From Janibacter indicus (GTDB lineage Bacteria > Actinomycetota > Actinomycetes > Actinomycetales > Dermatophilaceae): a stretch of 64,000 nt of DNA. The position numbers and the translations under genes are program-made. A model generated the notes under the pieces. The model was given only the letters and a program-made list of their open reading frames with translations, was not told where the DNA came from and did no database searches. The stretch lies in the NCBI RefSeq assembly GCF_900176385.1, contig NZ_FWXN01000004.1, forward strand, positions 1-64,000, in the 5' to 3' direction. Within the stretch, counting starts at the first letter, position 1; each line of letters starts with the position of its first letter. Shown piece by piece: positions 1 through 8,048 of this stretch.

Positions 1-192
1 CACCGCCCACCCTTGACCGATGACCCGCTCGACGAGCAGTTCACGACCGTGCTGGTTCAGGCGGGCATTACCGTGGGACATGAGGACCTCCGGTCGGTAG
101 GCGACTTAGACATCACCCACCGCACCCGGGGGTCCTCCCTTACGTCAACCCCGACACGGAGTGTCACCAACCTCTTGGCTGAGTACAGCTAG
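1..192 (+). CDS. C-terminal end of an unidentified gene (partial, cut by window start)
   Basis: An uninterrupted reading frame enters at base 1 and ends at TAG 190-192, giving 63 codons that finish in the residues NLLAEYS. The visible peptide has no motif I recognise. The stretch is visibly poorer in G+C than its neighbours and uses codons such as TTA, which is unusual for this genome, so it may belong to a transferred or decaying gene. It is followed 33 bp later by tam with its own ribosome site. An open frame of this length could occur by chance at this composition, so it is only tentatively a gene. Confidence 0.35.
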   Translation, partial: HRPPLTDDPLDEQFTTVLVQAGITVGHEDLRSVGDLDITHRTRGSSLTSTPTRSVTNLLAEYS

Positions 193-225
193 GCTGCTCG
201 GACCCGAGGCAGGAGGAAAGCACTG

Positions 226-1023
226 ATGACGACGTGGGACCCGACCCGGTACGGCCAGTTCTCCGACGAGCGAGCCCGTCCCTTCTTCGACCTCATGGCG
301 CGAGTCGCCGCGCAGGAGCCGCGACTCGTCGTCGACTTGGGGTGCGGCAACGGCCCGCTCACGCTCTCGCTCGCCGAGCGGTGGCCGCAGGCACGGGTCG
401 TCGGGGTCGACAGCAGCGCCGAGATGCTCGACGCGGCGCGTGCCCTCGACACCGACGGGCGGGTCGCGTGGGTGCAGGCCGACCTGGCCGACTGGGACAT
501 CGCGAGCCTGGGCGCAGCGCCGGACGTCATCGTGAGCAATGCTGCGCTGCAGTGGGTTCCGCGGCACCTGCCGCTCATCGAGACCTGGGTCGACGCGCTG
601 GCGGCGGACGGGTGGTTCGCCCTGCAGGTGCCGGGCAACTTCGACGCCCCCACGCACGCGCTCATGCGCGAGACCGCCGTCGACCACCCGCGCAGCGGCG
701 AGCTCGAGGCGGCGAGCAAGCGCTACGGTGCCGGCGACCCCTCGACCTACCTGCAGGTGCTCACCGCGGGCGGCCTCGCCGTCGACGCGTGGGAGACGAC
801 CTACACGCACGTGCTCGACCCCGCCGGCGAGAGCGACAACCCGGTGCTCGACTGGGTGAGCGGCACCGGGCTGCGCCCGATGCTCGAGGTGCTCGAGGAC
901 GAGGGCGAGCGCGAGGCCTTCCTTGCTGCCTACGCCGACCGGCTCACTGCCGCCTACCCGCGCACCCCTGCTGGCGTCCTGCTCGCCTTCCGCCGCGTCT
1001 TCGCGGTGGGGCACAGGGCCTGA
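226..1023 (+). CDS. tam: trans-aconitate 2-methyltransferase
   Basis: This 265-aa class I SAM-dependent methyltransferase is expected to monomethylate trans-aconitate, a spontaneous by-product of the TCA cycle that inhibits aconitase. The N-terminus (WDPTRYGQF) is characteristic of the Tam family. The SAM-binding motif I, VDLGCGNG, lies at about residues 36-43, followed by the acidic GVDSS loop and the SNAALQWV segment typical of Tam. The ATG at 226 sits behind a strong AGGAGG-type site at 211-217, which fixes the start. Length matches the family. The gene stands alone, followed by a repeat-bearing gap and a convergent TetR gene. Product assignment is by family resemblance only. Confidence 0.88.
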   Translation: MTTWDPTRYGQFSDERARPFFDLMARVAAQEPRLVVDLGCGNGPLTLSLAERWPQARVVGVDSSAEMLDAARALDTDGRVAWVQADLADWDIASLGAAPDVIVSNAALQWVPRHLPLIETWVDALAADGWFALQVPGNFDAPTHALMRETAVDHPRSGELEAASKRYGAGDPSTYLQVLTAGGLAVDAWETTYTHVLDPAGESDNPVLDWVSGTGLRPMLEVLEDEGEREAFLAAYADRLTAAYPRTPAGVLLAFRRVFAVGHRA

Positions 1024-1199
1024 GCGTCGTCGGGATGCCCGAGATCCCCCAAACCGCCGGCCCTCGCAGCTCGTGGAGGTGTGTGGTTCCGAGCCGGCGA
1101 CCGAGAGCTCCAGCAGGCCTGACCTGGGGAGTGGGGACGGAACCGTCCAAGGCCCTGGGCCCTGCGGACACCACCTGACGGCGTTGACGTCACCGGGCG

Positions 1200-1251
1200 G
1201 CGTTGGTGCCACCTGGATGCCCGGAGATGGGCAGCCAGGTGGCATCAACGC
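1200..1251. repeat. imperfect palindromic intergenic repeat, copy 1
   Basis: Two 23-bp arms (1200-1222 and 1229-1251) are inverted repeats with two mismatches, separated by a 6-base loop. A related palindrome lies at 46279-46330, and the two share the flank CTGACGGCGTTG and the core CCAGGTGGC(A/G)TCAACGC. It lies between the ends of the convergent tam and TetR genes, so it could act as a bidirectional terminator, but its recurrence elsewhere suggests a dispersed REP-like element. Confidence 0.7.
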
Positions 1252-1292
1252 TCCCAACCTGCACGCACTGGGGACGTCCGGAGGGGGGCGGG

Positions 1293-1949
1293 TCAGTCGT
1301 CGGGGGTGATGCTGACGTGCGGGTCGAGACCGGACAGGCCGTTCCACGCGAGGTTGACCATGTGCGCCGCGACGACCTCCTTGGGAGGGGTGCGGGTCTC
1401 GATCCACCACTGACCGGTGAGCGAGACCAGGCCGACGAGCATCTGGGCGTACATCGGCGCGTAGCGGCTCTCGAGCTCGCGCTGCTCGAAGGCGTCCGAC
1501 AGCAGGTGGGCCACCTCGGCGGCCACGTCCGACAGGAGCGAGGCATACGTTCCGGACGGCGCCGTGCCGCTGACATCGCGCACGAGGATCCGGAACCCGT
1601 CTGGCGAGCCCTCGATGTAGTCGAGCAGGGCCAGCGCCGCGCGCTCGATCGTCTCGCGGTCGCTGCCGCCGGCGGTCAGCGAGGCGGTCACGCCGTCGGT
1701 CAGGGCGCGCAGCTCACGGTCGACGACGACGGCGTAGAGGCCCTCCTTGCCACCGAAGTGCTCGTAGACCACCGGCTTGGAGACGGCCGCCGTCGCGGCG
1801 ATCTCCTCGACGGAGGTGCCGTCGACCCCCTTCGCGGCGAAGACCTGACGGCCCACCGCGACGAGCTGCTCGCGCCGGGCCGCGGCGGTCATCCGCGCGC
1901 GTCGGGGCGTCGGGCTCTCCTCGGGTGCCTGCTCGCTCATGGCTCCCAT
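1293..1949 (-). CDS. TetR/AcrR-family transcriptional regulator
   Basis: The protein has 218 aa. The N-terminal helix-turn-helix is clear: after a basic stretch, FAAKGVDGTSVEEIAATAAVSKPVVYEHFGGKEGLY (about residues 37-71) is the canonical TetR DNA-binding domain, including the recognition-helix pattern SKPVVYEHF. The C-terminal part is the variable ligand-binding domain; the ligand cannot be read from sequence. Two in-frame ATGs exist, at 1949 and 1940; neither has a strong ribosome site, the GGGAG just before 1940 being rather close. The gene is convergent with tam and is not obviously in an operon. The regulated target is unknown. Confidence 0.9.
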   Translation of the reverse strand: MGAMSEQAPEESPTPRRARMTAAARREQLVAVGRQVFAAKGVDGTSVEEIAATAAVSKPVVYEHFGGKEGLYAVVVDRELRALTDGVTASLTAGGSDRETIERAALALLDYIEGSPDGFRILVRDVSGTAPSGTYASLLSDVAAEVAHLLSDAFEQRELESRYAPMYAQMLVGLVSLTGQWWIETRTPPKEVVAAHMVNLAWNGLSGLDPHVSITPDD

Positions 1950-2009
1950 TGTCGGTGACGAAGGGGGCGGAGGCGTCGACTACCCTGACCGGAGCCGCTT
2001 CGGCGGCGT

Positions 2010-2088
2010 TCCCCGGTTGGTCTGCCGGCAGGGCCCGCCTGACTTTGAATCAGGACTAGCGACGTAGGTTCGACTCCTACCCGGGGAG
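2010..2088 (+). tRNA. tRNA-Gln (anticodon UUG)
   Basis: The 7-bp acceptor stem pairs TCCCCGG (2010-2016) with CCGGGGA (2081-2087). The anticodon stem CCTGA/TCAGG encloses the loop CTTTGAA with anticodon TTG at 2045-2047, and the T arm is GTAGG-TTCGACT-CCTAC. No CCA is encoded. The stretch between the anticodon stem and the T stem is about 9 nt, longer than the usual 5, and the D-stem pairing is imperfect in my fold, so the exact secondary structure should be treated with care. The glutamine identity rests on the anticodon. Confidence 0.82.
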
Positions 2089-2106
2089 CCGTCGTCCGGT
2101 CCACGG

Positions 2107-2149
2107 ACGCGCACGGCCCCGGACCGCGCAGGTCCGGGGCCGTGCGCGT
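2107..2149 (+). terminator. strong hairpin after tRNA-Gln
   Basis: A 19-bp perfect stem (2107-2125 with 2131-2149) closes a 5-base loop. There is no T-tract, as is common for actinobacterial terminators. It lies between tRNA-Gln and the convergent FMN reductase gene and could stop transcription from both sides. Confidence 0.75.
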
Positions 2150-2161
2150 GGCCGGTCAGGC

Positions 2162-2737
2162 TCAGCGAGCGGCGCCGCTCAGCTGGTCGGCGAGCACGAA
2201 CTTGCGGGTGGCGTCGGTGAGCTGCTCGACGAGCGTGGTCAGCTCTCCCTCGCGACGCTCCTCGAGCTGCAGGCCGTTGTCGCCGAACTCGGTGAACAGG
2301 CTCAGCGAGACCTGCTGACGCACCGCGTGCATCTGGAAGTTGGCGACGATGGTGCGCCAGTGCTCGACCGCGCGCACGCCGTTGTCGGCGCCGTAGGAGA
2401 CGAAGCCGACCGTCTTGCCCATCCACTCGGGGGCGAGGGAGTCGAAGGCGTTCTTGAAGGCACCGGGGATCGAGTGGTTGTACTCCGGCGTGACGAAGAT
2501 GAAGCCATCGTAGGAGTCGATCGCCTGGCCCCACCGGACGACGCGCTCGTCGTCGTAGGCGCGGTCGGCCATGCCCGGCACGGTCGCGGAGGTGAGCAGC
2601 GGCAGGTCGAAGTCGGACAGCTCGACGACCTCGAAGGTCACGTCCTCGGTGCGCTCGGCGACGGACTTCACCCACTGCGCGACAGCGCTCGCAGCGCGAA
2701 CCTGGCGGACGGACCCGACGATGATGCCGATCTTCAT
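2162..2737 (-). CDS. NADPH-dependent FMN reductase / flavodoxin-like oxidoreductase
   Basis: The protein has 191 aa and the NADPH-dependent FMN reductase fold (ArsH/azoreductase-like flavoprotein). The phosphate-binding loop GSVRQVRAAS is at about residues 8-17, and the TPEYNHSIPGAFKNAFD segment that contacts the flavin is at about 83-99, both diagnostic of the family. Cytosolic reduction of flavins, quinones or azo compounds is the family-level expectation; the true substrate is unknown. The ATG at 2737 has an AGGAG site 8 bases upstream. Its promoter region is unusually AT-rich and carries a dyad (2769-2783), suggesting it is regulated. Confidence 0.88.
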   Translation of the reverse strand: MKIGIIVGSVRQVRAASAVAQWVKSVAERTEDVTFEVVELSDFDLPLLTSATVPGMADRAYDDERVVRWGQAIDSYDGFIFVTPEYNHSIPGAFKNAFDSLAPEWMGKTVGFVSYGADNGVRAVEHWRTIVANFQMHAVRQQVSLSLFTEFGDNGLQLEERREGELTTLVEQLTDATRKFVLADQLSGAAR

Positions 2738-2768
2738 GCGTTCACTCCTGTGGTGGTGAGGCTGTTTA

Positions 2769-2783
2769 TTGATGATTCAACAA
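2769..2783 (-). promoter_or_regulatory. candidate operator upstream of the FMN reductase
   Basis: TTGATGATTCAACAA is 12/15 dyad-symmetric and sits in the most AT-rich part of the intergenic region, 32-46 bp upstream of the FMN reductase start. TTG-(N)-CAA dyads of this size are typical of MarR-type operators, but no MarR gene is adjacent, so this is inference from symmetry and position. Confidence 0.35.
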
Positions 2784-2867
2784 CCCTAAACGAAAGGAGG
2801 TCGCCGCCGCATTCCCGCCCCCACGGACGGGTGCGCGCTGGCCGGTGCGGTCGGCCACAATGGCGCC

Positions 2868-4253
2868 GTGACCGCACCCCACGATCTGTCGCCGCAGACC
2901 GGACCGCGCACCGGTGTCTTCATGCTCAAAGTCGTCGGGGTGCTCGTCCTCGTCGGGATGTTCTGCGCGGGTGTCCTCTCCTTCGTCCCCGGTGGGCTCG
3001 GCGGGATCTTCGGCGGCGACGACCCGCCCGAGGTCGAGGGCAACGTCGTCTGGGACAGCGAGGATCTGGCGATCCAGCTGGGGCCCAACGGGTGGCTGAC
3101 CCACCCCGGTGACGGAGGCGACTACGTCGCGCACAACGTGCGCACGGGTGAGTCATGGACGATCGGCGACCTCAACTCGCAGATGTCGATCTCGCAGGAC
3201 GGGGTCGTCGTGCAACCCGACGAGGCCAAGGTGCTCGTGCAGCGGGAGGGGTCGTCGAGCACGCGGACGACGAAGGAGATCGCCGACGAGTTCGGTGATG
3301 ACGACCTGTGGGGCGGCGAGAACGTCGGGGTCGTCGCGATGGGCGACGAACAGGTCGTCGTCGTGACCTGCCTGGCGCCGTCGCCGGCGCGCCTCAACGA
3401 GGAGGTCGATGGCGGTTCGGCGGTGCTCGCTGGGCTCTCGCTCGACGACGCCGCGATCGACTGGGTCCGCGACATCGGGCTGGAATGCGGCCCCGACGCG
3501 CTGCCGCTCAGCAAGCCCCGGACGATGCCCGCGCAGCAGTACGCGCTCGTGCAGGTGGGTGAGGACCACCAGGTCGTCGTCGACGTCGCGACGGGCGAGA
3601 GCGCGCTGGAGCGCTCGGGCAGTCCCCGACGGGACATCGTCATCAGCGGGGACAAGGCGCTCGTGCGCGAGGACGACGAGACCGTCGCCTGGCGGTCCCT
3701 GCGCACCGGCAAGGAGCTCACCCGGGTGGAGTGCCCGCGGGCCTCCCCGGGCCGACCGGACGAGATCACGCAGCAACTCGCGCCGGAGGTCACCCCCTTC
3801 GTCACCTGCCGCGACAGCGTCCACGTCGTCCAGGACGACGCCTTCGTCGAGATCGACGTCCCGCCTGTGGACACGGGTGAAGAGCTGCCCGACGGTCGGG
3901 AGGTGGCCCACGGTCGCTACCTGCTCGAGCGCGACGGAGACAAGGTCACTCTGCGGGACGGCCTGCAGGACAAGGAGGTCGGGGTGCTCGACGTGCCCGA
4001 GGACCTCTCCCTCGGCGCCTTCGGCCCCGTGGGCCGGCTGATCACCTTCGTCGAGTTCGACACGGGAGGTGAGCGCCCGCGGGGGACCTACCTGGCCTTC
4101 GACATCCGGACCGGTGACCTCGTCGTGCGGACCAACGGCGTCATGCGCAGCGGCGCCGACGTGTCGCCCGACGGCGTGATCCTCGTCGAGGCGGACGACG
4201 AGGAGATCGAGGGGACGCGACTGTGGGTCGCGACGACGAAGGACGAGCGATGA
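2868..4253 (+). CDS. membrane-anchored protein of unknown function, paralogue A of a tandem pair
   Basis: The protein has 461 aa with one hydrophobic segment at about residues 17-40 and no lipobox, so it is probably an N-terminally anchored protein facing outside. The remaining ~410 residues are rich in short beta-strand-like segments (LAIQLGPNGW, VVVQPDEAKV, ALVREDDETVAW, SLRTGKELTRVEC) resembling repeat-built WD40/PQQ-type propellers, and carry spaced Cys residues. It aligns along its whole length with the next gene (shared GPNGW, SLR(T/S)GK, CxDSV, TLRD, GADVS), so the two arose by tandem duplication. Start GTG 2868; the stop overlaps the next start (ATGA). I do not recognise a named family and assign no function. 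Confidence 0.8.
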   Translation: MTAPHDLSPQTGPRTGVFMLKVVGVLVLVGMFCAGVLSFVPGGLGGIFGGDDPPEVEGNVVWDSEDLAIQLGPNGWLTHPGDGGDYVAHNVRTGESWTIGDLNSQMSISQDGVVVQPDEAKVLVQREGSSSTRTTKEIADEFGDDDLWGGENVGVVAMGDEQVVVVTCLAPSPARLNEEVDGGSAVLAGLSLDDAAIDWVRDIGLECGPDALPLSKPRTMPAQQYALVQVGEDHQVVVDVATGESALERSGSPRRDIVISGDKALVREDDETVAWRSLRTGKELTRVECPRASPGRPDEITQQLAPEVTPFVTCRDSVHVVQDDAFVEIDVPPVDTGEELPDGREVAHGRYLLERDGDKVTLRDGLQDKEVGVLDVPEDLSLGAFGPVGRLITFVEFDTGGERPRGTYLAFDIRTGDLVVRTNGVMRSGADVSPDGVILVEADDEEIEGTRLWVATTKDER

Positions 4254-5632
4254 GCAGCACCCCGAGCAAGACGGTCGACATCACGAAGCTCGTGCTGGCG
4301 CTCCTCGCCGCCGGGGTGGTCGTCCTGCTCGTCGTCGCCTTCCTCCTCCGGGGAGGGTTCAGCGGCAGCAGCGGGATCGACGGCCGGGTCCACTACTTCA
4401 CCAAGGACCGCTCGTACAGCCTGAGCATCGGGCCCAATGGTTGGTTCGCCTACGGCGACGACGACGGCGACTGGGTGGAGCACGCGCCGACGGGGAAGCG
4501 GTGGGAGCAGGGCAGTGCCTTCGGCAGCGCCGTGCTGACCTCCGAGGGTGCCGTCGTCTCCACGCTCGGCGGGGACGTGCGCGTCGAACGCGAGAGCGGC
4601 TTGGCCGAGGCCCGGGCCACCGACCTGCTCGTCGCCCACGGTGACAAGGAGGTCCGGCCCGGGGACGAGGCCGAGGTCATCGGCCTGTCGACGCGCCACG
4701 TCGCCGTGATCTCGTGCATGTCGACGAGCGACGAGGCCCGACTCGGGGAGGACGTCCCCGGGGGCCGGATCGTCGTCTCCGGGGTGGCGATCGAGGATGC
4801 GAGCGTCACGTGGAGCCACGACACCGAGGTCGGTTGCGACACGGACCTGGCCACGCTCTACCCCCATGGCTTGCCCGAGCAGCGATACGTCCTCATCACC
4901 CCCGACGAGCAGACGACCCAGGCGCTCGACCTCGACACCGGCAAGATCGCACGGACCTGGCCGGACGCACCCCGTGGCCGGGTCCTCGTGCGCGATGACG
5001 AGGCGATCCACCGTCAGGGCGACGAGGTGACGGTCACCTCCCTTCGGTCCGGGAAGGACGTGGCGCGCACGTCGTGCCGCGGAGCGCGACTGGACAACCC
5101 CGGTGACTCGGGTGGACGGCTCGCCGCGGAGGCCACCCCGCTCGTGCGGTGCGGCGACAGCGTCAGGCTGCTCGACGGCGGCCGCCTCGTCACCGTCGAC
5201 GCACCTCCGGTCGAGAAGTCGCAGCAGGTGCCGGACGGTGGGTCGGTCGTGCACGACCGCTTCGAGATCTCCCGCGACGGGGACACCCTCACCCTGCGGG
5301 ATGCCCTGGCGGACCAAGTGGTCGGTGGTGTCGAGGTGCCCGACGGCTACCGCATCGCCACCAACGACCCGCGGGGTCGACTCATCGTCTTCTTCCGGCC
5401 TGCCGACAAGCTCTTCAGCGACGCGGCCGAGAGCTCCTTCCGCATCGTCGACTCCCGCACGGCCCAGCTCGTCGCCGAGACCGATGACGACCTCTCGCCG
5501 GGGGCCGATGTCTCGACGGACGGCTTCGCCGTGTTCCGCGAGTACCAGGAGCGCACCGGTGGCCGCTACAGCCGCTCCTCCCGCAGCTACGCGTGGCTCG
5601 TCGGCGTGGACGAGATCCGACGCCGCGACTGA
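4250..5632 (+). CDS. membrane-anchored protein of unknown function, paralogue B of a tandem pair
   Basis: The protein has 460 aa. It starts at ATG 4250, overlapping the previous stop by ATGA and so translationally coupled; an upstream in-frame GTG at 4223 is less likely. A single TM segment lies at about residues 13-33, followed by a basic/glycine linker and a beta-rich ectodomain homologous to paralogue A but clearly diverged. Conserved blocks are GPNGW with a following DGD, SLRSGKDVARTSC, AAEATPLVRCGDSV, LTLRDALADQ and LSPGADVSTDG. Pairing and coupling suggest the two proteins work together, perhaps as a heteromer at the cell surface (inference). It is convergent with a cation transporter gene 16 bp away. 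Confidence 0.8.
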   Translation: MSSTPSKTVDITKLVLALLAAGVVVLLVVAFLLRGGFSGSSGIDGRVHYFTKDRSYSLSIGPNGWFAYGDDDGDWVEHAPTGKRWEQGSAFGSAVLTSEGAVVSTLGGDVRVERESGLAEARATDLLVAHGDKEVRPGDEAEVIGLSTRHVAVISCMSTSDEARLGEDVPGGRIVVSGVAIEDASVTWSHDTEVGCDTDLATLYPHGLPEQRYVLITPDEQTTQALDLDTGKIARTWPDAPRGRVLVRDDEAIHRQGDEVTVTSLRSGKDVARTSCRGARLDNPGDSGGRLAAEATPLVRCGDSVRLLDGGRLVTVDAPPVEKSQQVPDGGSVVHDRFEISRDGDTLTLRDALADQVVGGVEVPDGYRIATNDPRGRLIVFFRPADKLFSDAAESSFRIVDSRTAQLVAETDDDLSPGADVSTDGFAVFREYQERTGGRYSRSSRSYAWLVGVDEIRRRD

Positions 5633-5648
5633 TCGCGACCGGCCGAGG

Positions 5649-6278
5649 TCAGTCGATCTCCTCTCCCGCAAGGGCCTTGGCCGCCAGGCGCTCCTCCTCG
5701 CTGACCTCCCACACCTCCCACGCCGCGTGCAGCGCGATGAGGATGATCAGGCAGCCCAGGACGAGGTCGGGCCAGCCCGACGCGGTCCACAGGGTGATGC
5801 CGGCCATCGCGATGACCGCGATGTTGACGAGCACGTCGTTGCGCGCGGAGAGGAAGGCGGCGCGGCTCAGCGACCCGCCCGCGTGACGCACCCCGGCGAG
5901 CAGCCACCCGCTCGTGCCGTTGACCGCGATGGCACCGAGCGAGGCGAGGACGACGGGCAGGACGTCCGGGGCCACCGGGTCGGCGAAGCGGCGGATCGCC
6001 GCCACGCCCGCCACGGCGGCGGGCCCGAGGATGACGAGGGCCATCGCCTTGCCCATGAGCGCCCGGCGGGCGAGGGGCCACCCGAGCGCGATGAAGATCA
6101 GCAGGTTGATCGCCGTGTCCTCGAGGAAGTCGACGCTGTCCGCGAGCAGGGAGACCGACCCGGCGAGCAGGGCGACGGTGAACTCCACGAAGAAGTAGGC
6201 GAAGTTGATCAGGGCCACGACGAGCACGACGCGGCGCAGCCGGTCGGCGTCGAGGCGGGGCGGGTGCTCGGCGGTCAT
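5649..6278 (-). CDS. short CDF-type cation transporter
   Basis: The protein has 209 aa and about six hydrophobic segments, matching the transmembrane part of the cation diffusion facilitator superfamily. The SLLADSVDFLEDTAINL segment (about residues 43-59) and SARNDVLVNIAVI (144-156) correspond to the metal-binding helices 2 and 5. The usual HxxxD of helix 5 is here (R)NDVLVN, as in a divergent actinobacterial subgroup, and the cytoplasmic C-terminal domain of classical CDFs is absent, so metal specificity is uncertain. Start ATG 6278. It is divergent from the TOPRIM gene with only 54 bp between them, leaving room for a shared regulatory region. Confidence 0.78.
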   Translation of the reverse strand: MTAEHPPRLDADRLRRVVLVVALINFAYFFVEFTVALLAGSVSLLADSVDFLEDTAINLLIFIALGWPLARRALMGKAMALVILGPAAVAGVAAIRRFADPVAPDVLPVVLASLGAIAVNGTSGWLLAGVRHAGGSLSRAAFLSARNDVLVNIAVIAMAGITLWTASGWPDLVLGCLIILIALHAAWEVWEVSEEERLAAKALAGEEID

Positions 6279-6332
6279 GGTCGCGACGATAAACCGCTTG
6301 CGCCGCAGGCGCGCCCGGAGCCCAATGGTGGG

Positions 6333-6914
6333 GTGAGCACGCCACGGACCGTCCTCCTCGTCGAGGGCGAGAGCGACCGGGTGGCCCTGCACGCGCTCGC
6401 GCACCGACGGGGCGAGGACCTCGCCGCGGCCGGGGTCGAGGTCGTCGCCATGGGCGGCATCACCAACCTGCGCAGCCACGCGCTGCGCGACGGCCCGCGC
6501 GGTCGGGGCCTGGCGCTCGCGGGTCTCTACGACGTCCCCGAGGAGCACCACGTGCGAAGGGGGCTGCTCGTCGCCGGCGTCCTCGTCACCGGCGACGTCG
6601 GGTCGGCGGACATCGAGCTGGCCGAGGTCGGGTTCCACGCGTGCGACCGTGATCTCGAGGACGAGCTGCTGCGCGCGGTCGGCCCCGACGGTGCCCAGGC
6701 CGTCATCGAGGCCGCGGGGGAGGCCACCTCGCTCCGCCTGCTGGCGCAGATGCCCTCCCAGCGGGGGTGGACCCGTGAGGAGGTGCTGCGCCGCTTCCTC
6801 ACCTCGCAGTCGGGCCGCAAGGCCCGCTACGCGAGGCTGCTCGTCGAGGCGCTCGATCTCGACCGGGCGCCCGCCCCGCTCGTCGCGGTGCTCGAGGACG
6901 CAGTCGGGCGGTGA
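6333..6914 (+). CDS. stand-alone TOPRIM-domain protein (OLD-like)
   Basis: The protein has 193 aa. The N-terminal strand and acidic loop VLLVEGESD (about residues 7-15) are the TOPRIM glutamate motif of OLD-family nucleases, DnaG primases and topoisomerases. A second acidic motif, LYDVPEE (65-71), and a conserved basic tail, SGRKARYARLLVEALDLDR, follow. It resembles the actinobacterial proteins annotated as TOPRIM nucleotidyl transferase/hydrolase-domain proteins; no ATPase domain is fused, unlike true OLD nucleases. GTG 6333 is the only good start at the domain boundary; its ribosome site is poor. Nucleic-acid cleavage or transfer is a family-level guess. Confidence 0.75.
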   Translation: MSTPRTVLLVEGESDRVALHALAHRRGEDLAAAGVEVVAMGGITNLRSHALRDGPRGRGLALAGLYDVPEEHHVRRGLLVAGVLVTGDVGSADIELAEVGFHACDRDLEDELLRAVGPDGAQAVIEAAGEATSLRLLAQMPSQRGWTREEVLRRFLTSQSGRKARYARLLVEALDLDRAPAPLVAVLEDAVGR

Positions 6915-7039
6915 CCGTGCAGGGCCGTCTCCCGGGTCGCCGGGGCATCGCTGCGTCATGGCGACCCCACAGCGGACCCACAACCTGCGGGGCTTGGCTT
7001 GAGTCCATGACCCGGAGGCAGCGAGCGAAGGAGACGGCC

Positions 7040-7993
7040 ATGACGACACCACGGACCCACGAGGGGCGGGTGCTGCCGAAGCAGGACGAGGAGCTCGTCG
7101 ACCAGGGACTGCAGTTCGACATCGGCACGCTCGTCGGGCGCCGCCGGATGCTCGGCCTTCTCGGGGCCGGGACCGTGCTGGGCCTCACGGCCTGTGCCGG
7201 CAGCGGCGAGGGCTCGAGCGGCAGCTCGAGCAGCAGTGCCACGTCAGCGAGCTCGGGCTCCGGCTCGAGCACGAGCGGCAGCTCGAGCTCGCTGACCGAG
7301 ATCCCCGACGAGACCGCCGGCCCCTACCCCGGGGACGGCAGCAACGGTCCCGACGTCCTCGAGGAGAGCGGCGTCGTGCGGCAGGACATCCGCTCGAGCT
7401 TCGGCAGCAGCACGACGACCGCCGAGGGGGTCCCGATGACCCTGACGCTGAAGATCAAGGACCTCGCCGAGGGCGGTGGTGCCTTCGCCGGCGTCGCGGT
7501 CTACGTGTGGCACTGCGATCGCGACGGCAACTACTCGATGTACTCCGAGGGTGTCGAGGACGAGAACTACCTGCGCGGTGTCCAGGTCGCCGACGACAAC
7601 GGCACGGTGAGCTTCATGAGCATCTTCCCGGCCTGCTACTCCGGTCGGTGGCCGCACATCCACTTCGAGGTCTACCCCGACGAGGGGAGCATCACCGACG
7701 CCTCCAACGCCATCGCGACCTCCCAGGTCGCGCTGCCCCAGGACGTGTGCACCACGGTCTACGCCACCGACGGCTACGAGGCCTCGGTGGACAACATGGC
7801 GAGCCTGAGCCTGACGAGCGACAACGTCTTCGGCGACGACGGGGGCACGAGTCAGCTCGCGGACGTCAGTGGCAGCGTGGCGAAGGGGTACGACGTCACC
7901 CTGGTCGTGGGCGTCGACACGACGACCGAGCCGAGCGGTGGTGGCGCCGGTGGTGGCGGTCAGCCCGGCGGTGCGCCCCCTTCGCAGGGCTGA
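7040..7993 (+). CDS. exported intradiol ring-cleavage dioxygenase-like lipoprotein
   Basis: The protein has 317 aa. The N-terminus carries a twin-arginine signal with a lipobox: GRRRMLGLLGAG (about 33-44) and LTAC (49-52), followed by a long Ser/Gly-rich linker to about residue 86. The body is an intradiol (protocatechuate 3,4-dioxygenase beta-like) fold: DETAGPYPGDG at 91-101, WHCDRDGNYSMYS at 158-170 and YSGRWPHIHFEV at 201-212. The last holds the expected Tyr and two His of the non-haem iron site. A surface-anchored Tat-folded iron dioxygenase is plausible; the aromatic substrate is unknown, and no degradation operon surrounds it. ATG 7040 has an AAGGAG site. The tail is Gly/Pro-rich. Confidence 0.85.
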   Translation: MTTPRTHEGRVLPKQDEELVDQGLQFDIGTLVGRRRMLGLLGAGTVLGLTACAGSGEGSSGSSSSSATSASSGSGSSTSGSSSSLTEIPDETAGPYPGDGSNGPDVLEESGVVRQDIRSSFGSSTTTAEGVPMTLTLKIKDLAEGGGAFAGVAVYVWHCDRDGNYSMYSEGVEDENYLRGVQVADDNGTVSFMSIFPACYSGRWPHIHFEVYPDEGSITDASNAIATSQVALPQDVCTTVYATDGYEASVDNMASLSLTSDNVFGDDGGTSQLADVSGSVAKGYDVTLVVGVDTTTEPSGGGAGGGGQPGGAPPSQG

Positions 7994-8048
7994 GCCGGTC
8001 ACCCGGACCGCGTCCGAGGGGAGGCGCCCACCTGCGTAGCCTGCTGGT

